A stretch of 64,000 nucleotides of DNA from assembly GCA_017405595.1 (NCBI GenBank), contig JAFRAC010000015.1:1-64000 (forward strand), written 5' to 3'. This DNA is from Thermoguttaceae bacterium (lineage in GTDB: Bacteria; Planctomycetota; Planctomycetia; Pirellulales; Thermoguttaceae). How positions within the stretch are numbered: the first letter of the stretch is position 1; every line of letters starts with the position of its first letter. Positions 26,301 to 33,555 of this stretch are shown here, one piece after another. The notes under the pieces were generated by a model that worked only from the letters and a program-made list of their open reading frames with translations, had not been told where the DNA came from and did not search any database. A program made the position numbers and the translations under genes.

Positions 26301-26401
26301 ACGTGCGTGGTCAGCCCCATATCGGCGGCATCGGAGACGGTATCGCAAGCCGCGCGGTCAAGCTGACCGGGCGCGGCGAAAATATCGACTTCCCAAAGCA
26401 T
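23372..26401 (-). CDS. purL: Phosphoribosylformylglycinamidine synthase, synthetase subunit with fused PurS-like N-terminus
   Basis: A 1009-residue FGAM synthetase. The first 95 residues ([18 protein letters not shown]...[14 protein letters not shown]) resemble PurS, which is a separate small protein in Bacillus-type systems. The catalytic core follows: [41 protein letters not shown], and [15 protein letters not shown], then the second half with [16 protein letters not shown]. The C-terminal glutaminase of E. coli PurL is absent and supplied by PurQ. It is the first gene of a run continuing through purQ, metG and priA. Expression probably starts at the -10 box near 26570 with a structured leader. 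Confidence 0.95.
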   Translation of the reverse strand: [1009 protein letters not shown]

Positions 26402-26493
26402 AGATTCCGTCCTTTCCAGGTAAGATTCTCTCTCTGCGCCGAACCGCTTTCCGCGCGGAAGAGGGTGCGGAAACAGCGGGTCCGGGCGCGCGC

Positions 26494-26551
26494 ATTTTCC
26501 CCTGTTCCGCTTCTCTTTTTTCCGGCAGAGAGGGGGAAAACAGGGGAAAAT
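26494..26551 (-). promoter_or_regulatory. Inverted repeat in the purL leader
   Basis: ATTTTCCCCTGTT (26494-26506) and AACAGGGGAAAAT (26539-26551) are perfect 13-bp inverted arms around a 32-bp loop. On the minus strand it lies between the -10 box (26570-26565) and the purL ATG, so it would be in the 5' untranslated RNA. It could be an operator or an RNA hairpin controlling the purine operon. Confidence 0.5.
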
Positions 26552-26564
26552 ATCCTAATATTTT

Positions 26565-26570
26565 ATTATA
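26565..26570 (-). promoter_or_regulatory. -10 box (TATAAT) of the purL-purQ-metG operon
   Basis: A perfect minus-strand TATAAT; the -35 at 16 bp is TTTTTA (26592-26587), weak. Predicted leader about 160 nt. Confidence 0.45.
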
Positions 26571-26630
26571 CCCGATGGAAGATAATTAAAAAGGGCTTCG
26601 GGGCGGGGAAGAAGCGGCCCGGCGGGGGGG

Positions 26631-27908
26631 TTATTCGGCGCGGGAACGCGCGATTTGGCGCAGAATCTCATCGGCGCTCCCGCCGAGCAGGGAATCGGGA
26701 TCCGCCGCCTTAAAGAGGAGGAGCTGCTCTTCGGCCTCGGCGCGTTCGCCGAGCCGGTAGAGGATTTCGCCGAGCCGGTACCGGACCGCGGCGTAGCCGG
26801 GATGGATTTCGAGCGCGGTCCGGTAGAGGCGGGCCGCATCGCCGGCCTCGCCGAGCCGGTCGAGAACGCGGGCCAGCCCGACCAGCGCTTCCAGATGGCG
26901 GTCGTCCGACTCGAGAACGACATAGTAGCGTTCCCTGGCCGCCTCGAGACTGCCGCAGCGGGCCAGCAGCTCGGCAAGCTGGAACGAAATGTCGGGATCG
27001 GCGCCCCCCAGCAGGAGCGCGCTGCGGCACGACTGGACCGCGGCAGGAATGTCGCCGGCGGTTTCCTCTTCCCACGCCTTCTGACAGAGCGCCACGACTT
27101 TCTGGTCAACGGCGTCTTCGCGCAGGCGGCGTTCCTCGTCGGAAAGAAGGGACGGTTCCGGAAAGAGGGGAGGAGCCTCCGGTGTTCCGGCCGGCCGGGA
27201 GGGAAACGCCCCGGAAAGTTCCGAGAGGGGGTTTTCGGCGGTTAAGAAGGGCTCTTCGGCCTCAAGGCCTTCGAAGTCGAAGAAGGCCTGCCCTCCCGAA
27301 TCCCGCCGGTCGCGCCCGTCGGCATAGAGGATTTTCGCCGGGTCCGAGGTCGGGTAGAGGTAGAGCAGGACGCGTTCGGTCTGCGGAAAATCGCGCGAAA
27401 GAGAGTCGATAGCCCTGGCGATCCGCCGAAGAGAGTAACCCGCTTCGGTCAGCGCTTTGAGCCGTTTGGCGGCCAGGATTTCGGAAAACGCGAAATAGGG
27501 GAGTTTGCCGACCTGGGATTCCGGTTTCAGAAGACCCGCCCGATGCCAGTGGCGGATTGCCGCGGCCGGTACCCCCGCCAGCTGCGCCAGCGCGGCGGGG
27601 GTGTAGAGCTGGGGCGACGAGGTTTGCGGACTGAGCCCGAGCCACTGCCAAAACGTCGTTTCGGTCACGGTCTCAAGCCGTCCCGACTCGAAGGCGTTTC
27701 GGAGTTCATCGTCGAACGCCGCGCTGAGCTCCACCCACGTTTTGCCGAGCGGAACCGCCTCGCCGATCACCACTAGGTCGATATCGCCGCGCGGGGCCGG
27801 AACAACCTGCGCGCCGTTATCGCGGGCAAGCCGTTCGGCGTCTTTTCGGGACATCCCCGCCAGTTTGCCGCAAAAGCAAAGTTTTCGATTTCGGATCTGA
27901 TCGGCCAT
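26631..27908 (-). CDS. BRCT-MerR-TPR multidomain protein
   Basis: A 425-residue protein combining three modules. Residues 6-55 resemble a BRCT fold (KLCFCGKLAGMSRKDAERLA, VVPAPRGDIDLVVIGEA). Residues about 100-170 are a MerR-type winged helix (YTPAALAQLAGVPAAAIRHW, HRAGLLKPESQ, YFAFSEILAAKRLKALTEAG). After a Pro/Glu-rich linker, residues about 275-425 are TPR repeats (AVQSCRSALLLGGADPDISF, GLARVLDRLGEAGDAARLYR). Such a protein could bind DNA and recruit partners. The ATG at 27908 follows GGAGAG and starts at the BRCT; the longer frame has no RBS. The target is unknown; similar proteins occur in planctomycetes. Confidence 0.72.
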   Translation of the reverse strand: MADQIRNRKLCFCGKLAGMSRKDAERLARDNGAQVVPAPRGDIDLVVIGEAVPLGKTWVELSAAFDDELRNAFESGRLETVTETTFWQWLGLSPQTSSPQLYTPAALAQLAGVPAAAIRHWHRAGLLKPESQVGKLPYFAFSEILAAKRLKALTEAGYSLRRIARAIDSLSRDFPQTERVLLYLYPTSDPAKILYADGRDRRDSGGQAFFDFEGLEAEEPFLTAENPLSELSGAFPSRPAGTPEAPPLFPEPSLLSDEERRLREDAVDQKVVALCQKAWEEETAGDIPAAVQSCRSALLLGGADPDISFQLAELLARCGSLEAARERYYVVLESDDRHLEALVGLARVLDRLGEAGDAARLYRTALEIHPGYAAVRYRLGEILYRLGERAEAEEQLLLFKAADPDSLLGGSADEILRQIARSRAE

Positions 27909-28054
27909 CACTCTCCGCAGTTCTCTCTTTTCGGTTCCGTTCCCCCGGACAACCCCCGTCCGCCTCATTTTATCGGAAAACCGCGATTTTAAAACCCGAC
28001 AAGAAAAAAGGCCCGGAACGCGCAAAAGGCGCCTTTCCGCAATACCTCAAAAGA

Positions 28055-28088
28055 GCGCGGGTCCGAACGATTCCGCCCGGACCCGCGC
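28055..28088 (-). terminator. Rho-independent terminator of the rsmH-LysM operon
   Basis: An 11-bp perfect stem (GCGCGGGTCCG / CGGACCCGCGC) with a 12-nt loop; on the minus strand TCTTTTGAGG follows. It is about 40 bp after the LysM gene stop. Confidence 0.75.
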
Positions 28089-28128
28089 CGCCGCAAGGAA
28101 AACCGCCGAACCGGCACCCGAGGGGCGT

Positions 28129-30984
28129 CTAATTGCTCTCCGGCAGGTAGATCACGATCCCTTCCCGCAGCCGGCCGCGCAGATTCTGATTCGAGTTCAG
28201 TTTACTGATCTCGGTCCAGCGGGAGGCGTCGCCCAGCTCGTTTTCGGCGATGATAATCAGATTGTCCCCCGACTTGGTCACGTATTGCCGGTAACCGCTT
28301 CCGGGAGCCGCACCGCCGTATTCCCCGCCCGAAAGGCGGCTGTAGCCGATTTGATTGTTGTTATACGCCGCCGAGGCCGCGGGGTCGGCGGGATTGTAGT
28401 CGAGACTCGAAAGCTGCTCTCCCCCGGTGCTGGTGTTGGCGTTCGCATTCGCCGACGCGCCGCCGGCCGGACCGGCGTAGGTCTGCGCCGAACCGGCGGT
28501 GGGAACCGTCTCTTCGGGGAGCGCGTATTGCGTGCTCAGGGGGGAGAGGGAACCCGAAAGGGCCGTGCCGTCTTCGGCGCCCGAACCTCCGAACCCGATA
28601 ACCGAAAGGTCAGGTTCCGCCGCGAAAGTCTCGTCGGGGGTCTGCTTCTGAACCGCCGCCGCTTCCTGCGTCGCCGCATTCCTTGCTTCGGACAGAGACG
28701 AAACCGAGGAAAGGGTACTCTCCGGCCCGGCCTGAGTCGCGGCCGGCGAAAGGCCCGGCGACGCCAGAGAGGAAACGGTCAAAGGCGCGTCGCGGCCGGT
28801 CGAGGCGGTGCTTGTCGGCGCAAACGTGTCGGCGGCGTTTCCGCCGAGCGAAGAGGTCGCGCTGCTGTTTTGCGCGACCGGGCTTAAGAAGAGCGGTTCG
28901 CTCTTGGTGTTCTGGTCGAGCGAAAGCTGCAGCGGTTCGCTCCGGACCGTTCCGCTCTGAAGTGAGCTGCCGGCCTGAGTAGCTGCCGGCGCCGCGCTGA
29001 GCGGAGCGGCCTGGACATTCTGCGCGGCCGCCGAGGAATCGGCGGTGAACTGATCTTTGGTCCACTCGACCGCGTCGCGGGTCTTGTCGCCGACCGCCTG
29101 CAGCGAACTGCTCACCCCTTCGCCGACCCGCTGCATGGCGTCTTCGCCCTGAAGGCGCGCCTGCGCCATATCCTGTTTAAAGTCGTCCGCCGCGTTCGAC
29201 GCCGCCTCTTTGGTGTTCTGGTACGCCTGATCGAGCTTCTGGCCGGCGCCGCTGAGGAAATCGCCTGTCTTCCGGCCGGCCTCGTCGAGGGAATCCCCCA
29301 CCTTTTCGACACCCGAGACAAAGCCTTCCTTCACCTTTTCTCCGGCATCGGAAAGCTGGTCTTTGAGCTGGTCAAACGTCAGGCTGTCGTCGGACGGGGA
29401 CGCCTGATCTTTCCCGTAAGGGGGCCGGGTTTCGGAAACGGAAAGCTGGCCGGAAAGGCCGCCGTCTGCCGGGGAGGCCGGGGATTCGCTTCCGAAATCG
29501 AAATCGAGGGTATCGTCCCCGGAAGCCGCCGAATCGCCTTTTTTGTCCGCCGGCGCCGCGTCCAGAAGATCGTCGTTCGCCAGAAGGTCTTCGGAAAGGG
29601 CCGGGTCTCCGCCGCTTTCGGGAATCACTGCTTCGCGGATCCCGTCGAGCGAATCGCTCACCTTTTCGGTCACGGATTCGCCGAAATCGCCGAGTTTATC
29701 CATCGCTTCGCTGCCGCGGGAAGCCAGGTTCTCGAACGTGTCGGAAACCCCCTTCTTCAGCTGGCCCGCCGTCGATTCAAGCTGGTCCGCGGCCGACTGG
29801 AACGAGGATCCGATCGAGTCCATCAGGGACCCGTCGTCCGAAGCGGTCCCGGAAGAAACCCCCTCGCCGGAAGTCAAATTGGCGGAAAACGTTTCGGCCG
29901 CGAGCGGGTCGGCGTTCTCTTTGTTTCCTTTCGTCAGGTGGCTATACCCCAGATAGCAACCCGCCAGCAGAAGCGCGGCGGCCCCGCCGATGATCCCCGC
30001 TTTCTTCAGGCGGCTCGGCCGGCCGGGTTCCGGATCGTCTTCATCGGAATCCCGGACGTCCTCTTCAAACTCATCGAGCGTCTCTTCGTCTTTCCGGAGC
30101 CGGCTCCGCACGCGGTTCGAAAGCGCGGAGAACTTTTTGGTGAACTTGTCCCGAATCCGGGGGCGGTCCGCCTCGTCGAACTCTTCTTCCCCTTCCGTCT
30201 CTTCTTCCGTCTCTTCCGAATCGGGATCATTCCCCCGGCGGTTCAGGAAGAAGGAAAAGATACCGAGCCGCTTCGAACGGGGAGTCTCTTCTTCCCCGAA
30301 CTCTTCTTCGTCCGATTCGGTTTCGGCGTAATCTTCTTCGTATTCCTCTTCGTCCCGGTTTCGGCGGAATCCTGTCAGACGGCTCCAAAAACCTTTTTTC
30401 GGGGTATCTTCTTCGGCCGCGCGGAACTCCTCCGGTTCCTGATCGGAAAGGGGTTCCGGCCGGTTCCGGAGAGCCGCCCGGTTTTCGGACACGCCGCCGC
30501 CGGAGGCAGGTTCCCCCTGCGCCCTGGACGAAGGCGCGGCGGCCGGCGCCGTTGCCTGAACAGGCTTAAAGTTTTTCGGCGGAACCGTCTGGGCCGGCTG
30601 AGGCGCCGGCCGGACCTGTTTCGGAGTAAACGAACCGCCGCCGGGCGTATTCGAAGGACCCTTCCCCTGCTGCGGGGCGGAATTGTTCTGAGGGCGCGCC
30701 GAGCCGAGCTGGATATTCAGACCGTTTCCGAAAGGACGGGAAGCCGGCGCCTGAGCGGGGATCTCCTCCTCGGCCTCCTCCTCCTCTTCCTCATCATCCT
30801 CGTACTCTTCGTCGGACTCGTCGTCGAGGTATTCCTCTTCTTCGTCGTCTTCGTACTCTTCCTCTTCGCCGTCCCCCTCGTCGTATTCCTCGTTCTCTTC
30901 GGACTCGTTTTCGTCGTCCTCGTACGGATCCTGGTACGGGTCCTGCTGATTTTCAATCCAACCTGCGAAACGGTCTTTCATCAT
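28129..30984 (-). CDS. Large acidic single-span membrane protein with C-terminal LysM domain
   Basis: A 951-residue protein. Residues 1-75 are extremely acidic (long runs of Glu/Asp); a Pro/Gln-rich and then Arg/Glu-rich cytoplasmic part follows to about 330; one transmembrane helix (GIIGGAAALLLAGCYLGYSH); then a Ser/Ala/Asp-rich extracytoplasmic region with amphipathic repeats such as AADQLESTAGQLKKGVSDTF and EKVSDSLDGIREAV; and a LysM at the C-terminus (YVTKSGDNLIIIAENELGD, then LNSNQNLRGRLREGIVIYLP). LysM binds N-acetylglucosamine polymers. It starts 20 bp after rsmH, in the slot that ftsL occupies in other bacteria, and has the same single-span topology, but no ftsL similarity is visible. 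Function unknown. Confidence 0.7.
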   Translation of the reverse strand: MMKDRFAGWIENQQDPYQDPYEDDENESEENEEYDEGDGEEEEYEDDEEEEYLDDESDEEYEDDEEEEEEAEEEIPAQAPASRPFGNGLNIQLGSARPQNNSAPQQGKGPSNTPGGGSFTPKQVRPAPQPAQTVPPKNFKPVQATAPAAAPSSRAQGEPASGGGVSENRAALRNRPEPLSDQEPEEFRAAEEDTPKKGFWSRLTGFRRNRDEEEYEEDYAETESDEEEFGEEETPRSKRLGIFSFFLNRRGNDPDSEETEEETEGEEEFDEADRPRIRDKFTKKFSALSNRVRSRLRKDEETLDEFEEDVRDSDEDDPEPGRPSRLKKAGIIGGAAALLLAGCYLGYSHLTKGNKENADPLAAETFSANLTSGEGVSSGTASDDGSLMDSIGSSFQSAADQLESTAGQLKKGVSDTFENLASRGSEAMDKLGDFGESVTEKVSDSLDGIREAVIPESGGDPALSEDLLANDDLLDAAPADKKGDSAASGDDTLDFDFGSESPASPADGGLSGQLSVSETRPPYGKDQASPSDDSLTFDQLKDQLSDAGEKVKEGFVSGVEKVGDSLDEAGRKTGDFLSGAGQKLDQAYQNTKEAASNAADDFKQDMAQARLQGEDAMQRVGEGVSSSLQAVGDKTRDAVEWTKDQFTADSSAAAQNVQAAPLSAAPAATQAGSSLQSGTVRSEPLQLSLDQNTKSEPLFLSPVAQNSSATSSLGGNAADTFAPTSTASTGRDAPLTVSSLASPGLSPAATQAGPESTLSSVSSLSEARNAATQEAAAVQKQTPDETFAAEPDLSVIGFGGSGAEDGTALSGSLSPLSTQYALPEETVPTAGSAQTYAGPAGGASANANANTSTGGEQLSSLDYNPADPAASAAYNNNQIGYSRLSGGEYGGAAPGSGYRQYVTKSGDNLIIIAENELGDASRWTEISKLNSNQNLRGRLREGIVIYLPESN

Positions 30985-31004
30985 TTCCCTCGTGTGGTGT
31001 TGGT

Positions 31005-31949
31005 TCAGAGCGGCCGCGCTGCGGCGCGGAGTTTCGCGCTTCGGGCGCGCGGGTTTTCTTCCTTTTCCCGCGCGTCCGCCTCGATCGGCTTGTTCGTCAG
31101 AACGTCAAGCCCGGGCGTGTCGCGAAAGGCGTTTTTGACAATGCGGTCCTCTAAAGAATGAAAGCTGATGATGGCGATAATTCCGCCCGGTTTCAGGTAG
31201 CGGGGCGCCCGTTTCAAAAAACGCTCGAGCGCTCCCAATTCGTCATTCACGGCAATCCGAAGCGCCTGAAACGTCCGGGTTGCCGGGTCGATCCGTTCGC
31301 GGCCGCGCCCCGGTGTCCGGGGAATGACGCGGCGGCAGATGTCGGCGAGTTCCGCCGCTTTGCGCAGCGGTGCCGATTCGCGGCGTTTCACGATTTCCCG
31401 CGCGATCCGGCGGCTGTACCGCTCTTCGCCGTACCGGTAGATCACATCGGCGATCTTCTCGGCCGGCCAGCGCCGCAGGAGCTGCCAGGCGGGAACCCCT
31501 TCGGTCGCGTCGAAACGCAGATCCAGGTCTCCCTCGGCGTTAAAGCTGAAACCGCGGGTCTGGTCGGCGAGCTGGTCGCTCGAAAGTCCGAGATCGAGCA
31601 GAAAACCGTCGACCTCTCCGACATGAAGCGCTTCCAGCACTTCGGGAAAATCGGCGTAGTCGGACTGCGCCATCCGAACCGTACCGCGCCCCGGCGATTT
31701 TTCTTTGGCCAGGCGCGCCTCGACCCGGTCAAGGGCCGCGGCGTCGCGGTCGGTCGCAATGACAAGCCCTTCCGGGCCGACGCGATCGGCAATCGCCAGC
31801 GAATGACCGCCGCCGCCGAGCGTTCCGTCGAAATAGATACCCCCTTCTTTCGGAGAGAGTATTTCGAGGACCTCATCGAACAGAACCGGCCGATGAACCG
31901 TCTCTTCGATCGAAGGTTTCGGCTCGGAAGGCGGGGAGTTCTCGGTCAT
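31005..31949 (-). CDS. rsmH: 16S rRNA (cytosine-1402-N4)-methyltransferase
   Basis: A 314-residue RsmH/MraW methyltransferase that modifies C1402 in the ribosomal P site. HRPVLFDEVLEIL, the SAM-binding DGTLGGGGHSLAI, DGFLLDLGLSSDQL, DLRFD and the C-terminal IIAIISFHSLEDRIVK are all family landmarks. The usual dcw genes (mraZ, ftsL, ftsI, murE) are missing on both sides; instead a LysM membrane protein follows. Confidence 0.96.
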   Translation of the reverse strand: MTENSPPSEPKPSIEETVHRPVLFDEVLEILSPKEGGIYFDGTLGGGGHSLAIADRVGPEGLVIATDRDAAALDRVEARLAKEKSPGRGTVRMAQSDYADFPEVLEALHVGEVDGFLLDLGLSSDQLADQTRGFSFNAEGDLDLRFDATEGVPAWQLLRRWPAEKIADVIYRYGEERYSRRIAREIVKRRESAPLRKAAELADICRRVIPRTPGRGRERIDPATRTFQALRIAVNDELGALERFLKRAPRYLKPGGIIAIISFHSLEDRIVKNAFRDTPGLDVLTNKPIEADAREKEENPRARSAKLRAAARPL

Positions 31950-32117
31950 CGCGGCTGATTGTCTCGCAGTCTGTCTGCAATCCTCTTTCGGTACAATCCC
32001 CCCTTTCCCCCCGGAGATTACTCTTTTCCGGGAGCGCGCTCCAGACCAATTTGGTAAAAGATTCGGATTTTACGCGTCGGAATCGCGAAAAAAGAAGGGA
32101 CTCCGGGACGCCGATAG

Positions 32118-32147
32118 TTGACGCCCTCGGCCGGTTGACATTATAAT
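32118..32147 (+). promoter_or_regulatory. Promoter of the exported protein gene at 32.2 kb
   Basis: TTGACG (32118-32123), 18-bp spacer, TATAAT (32142-32147), about 49 bp before the ATG. The 246-bp gap between rsmH and this gene contains no other visible feature. Confidence 0.6.
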
Positions 32148-32195
32148 AAAGCTTGGGGAATTTTACGGTATCGAAACAGTTCCGGTGAAAAAACG

Positions 32196-33449
32196 ATGAT
32201 GACCATTTTCCGAAACCGACTCTTTCTTCTGACCGCGCTAGCCGTTCTCCTCGGCGTGCTGAACCTGAACGCGCAGCAGCCGCGCCAGCTCGCGCCCGGG
32301 GTGATGACGACGATCCGCCCCTTCATCAATTACAGCGAAACTTTCCAGTGGTCCGATATTCCCGAAATCGCCGCCGAGGCCCAGGGGGAAGACGACCACT
32401 CGTTCGACTGGGCGAAGAACGTCTATTTCACGAAAGAGGTCTGGTGTCTCCAGTTCAGCTTTAAGCCGATCCGCTTCATTCCGGTCGACTTTCCGAACGA
32501 CGAGGGGAAGATGGACCGCAAGATGGTCTGGTACATGGTCTATTCGGTCAAAAATACCGGCCAGTTTGTCGGCAGCGGCGTTTCGAGCGCCAAAGAGTAC
32601 GAAGTCGACAACACCGTCAACGTGATGCTCCGGCAAGAGGGAGAATACGACGGTTCCGACGAACATGCCGAAATCATTTCGGGCCAGAAGCTGAACGAAG
32701 TCTACAAGCCGGGGTACCGCGGGGTCGAGGCCGTCGCGCGCGAGCAGAAATCGAACAACCTTGACGGAATCTACGTCATCGACGACATCGACTACTTAAA
32801 CGGCACCAGCCAGCTGATGCAGGTCAGCGAGGGGGAACCCCGCGACGGGGTCAAGACGTACGAGCTCCAGCCGCTCGGCGAGGCGAAACCGCTCCGCACC
32901 GAAGAAGGCCCTCTTTCCGAAGAAGAGATCAAAGAGCGCGGAACCGTCCGCTTCTCGCCCCGCTTCATTATGGCGGTGCAGAACCTGATCGGCGAGATCG
33001 ACTACGAAAAGGCGGAAAACGGCTTCTACGGCGCCAAACAGACGAAACGTTCCGAAAAGACGTGGGAAGACCAATACCTCCCGCTGGCGTTTGCCCAGAT
33101 CGCCGCGTTCGAGGATCCGAGCCTCACTTATCAGAATTCGATCTCCTTCCCGACCATCGAAATCGCTCCCGGCGAAACCTACTGGGGCATCGCGACCTGG
33201 ACCGACATCGACCCGCGTGTGAACAACTTCACCATTTACATCAGCGGGCTGACCAACGCGCTTCGCTGGTACGACGACGATCAGCAGGCCTACAATAAAG
33301 AGAACCAGGTTCCGCTCACCGGCCGCAAGGTGATGCGCAAAACCCTGAAACTGAACTTCTTCCGGCCCGGAGATACCAACATCACGCCGGAGAGCAAAGT
33401 CTATTTCGGCGTTCCCGGCCAGAAAGCCTCGGACTGGGTCTATCTCTAA
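32196..33449 (+). CDS. Exported conserved protein of unknown function
   Basis: A 417-residue protein with a signal peptide (MMTIFRNRLFLLTALAVLLG, cleavage near NAQ). The mature part is acidic and rich in aromatic residues, with no catalytic motif I can name. Distinctive blocks are WCLQFSFKPIRFIPVDFPN, KMVWYMVYSVKNTG and GETYWGIATWTDIDPRVNNF, which suggest a beta-rich fold. Relatives with this pattern are known to me only from planctomycetes. It has its own promoter and is followed 106 bp later by a secreted glycosidase, but a shared function is speculative. Confidence 0.6.
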   Translation: MMTIFRNRLFLLTALAVLLGVLNLNAQQPRQLAPGVMTTIRPFINYSETFQWSDIPEIAAEAQGEDDHSFDWAKNVYFTKEVWCLQFSFKPIRFIPVDFPNDEGKMDRKMVWYMVYSVKNTGQFVGSGVSSAKEYEVDNTVNVMLRQEGEYDGSDEHAEIISGQKLNEVYKPGYRGVEAVAREQKSNNLDGIYVIDDIDYLNGTSQLMQVSEGEPRDGVKTYELQPLGEAKPLRTEEGPLSEEEIKERGTVRFSPRFIMAVQNLIGEIDYEKAENGFYGAKQTKRSEKTWEDQYLPLAFAQIAAFEDPSLTYQNSISFPTIEIAPGETYWGIATWTDIDPRVNNFTIYISGLTNALRWYDDDQQAYNKENQVPLTGRKVMRKTLKLNFFRPGDTNITPESKVYFGVPGQKASDWVYL

Positions 33450-33555
33450 ACGGCCCTTTGAAACACGTCCGTTCCCGTTCGCACGCCGCACCGGCCGCCG
33501 CGCTTTTGGTACGGGGGTTCGGTTCCTTTCTCCTTTTTAGAAGGGTGTCTTCGCC

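Noticed and set aside
23363..26713. Plus-strand open frame of 1116 codons opposite purL
   Set aside because: Antisense shadow; purL motifs on the other strand are unequivocal.
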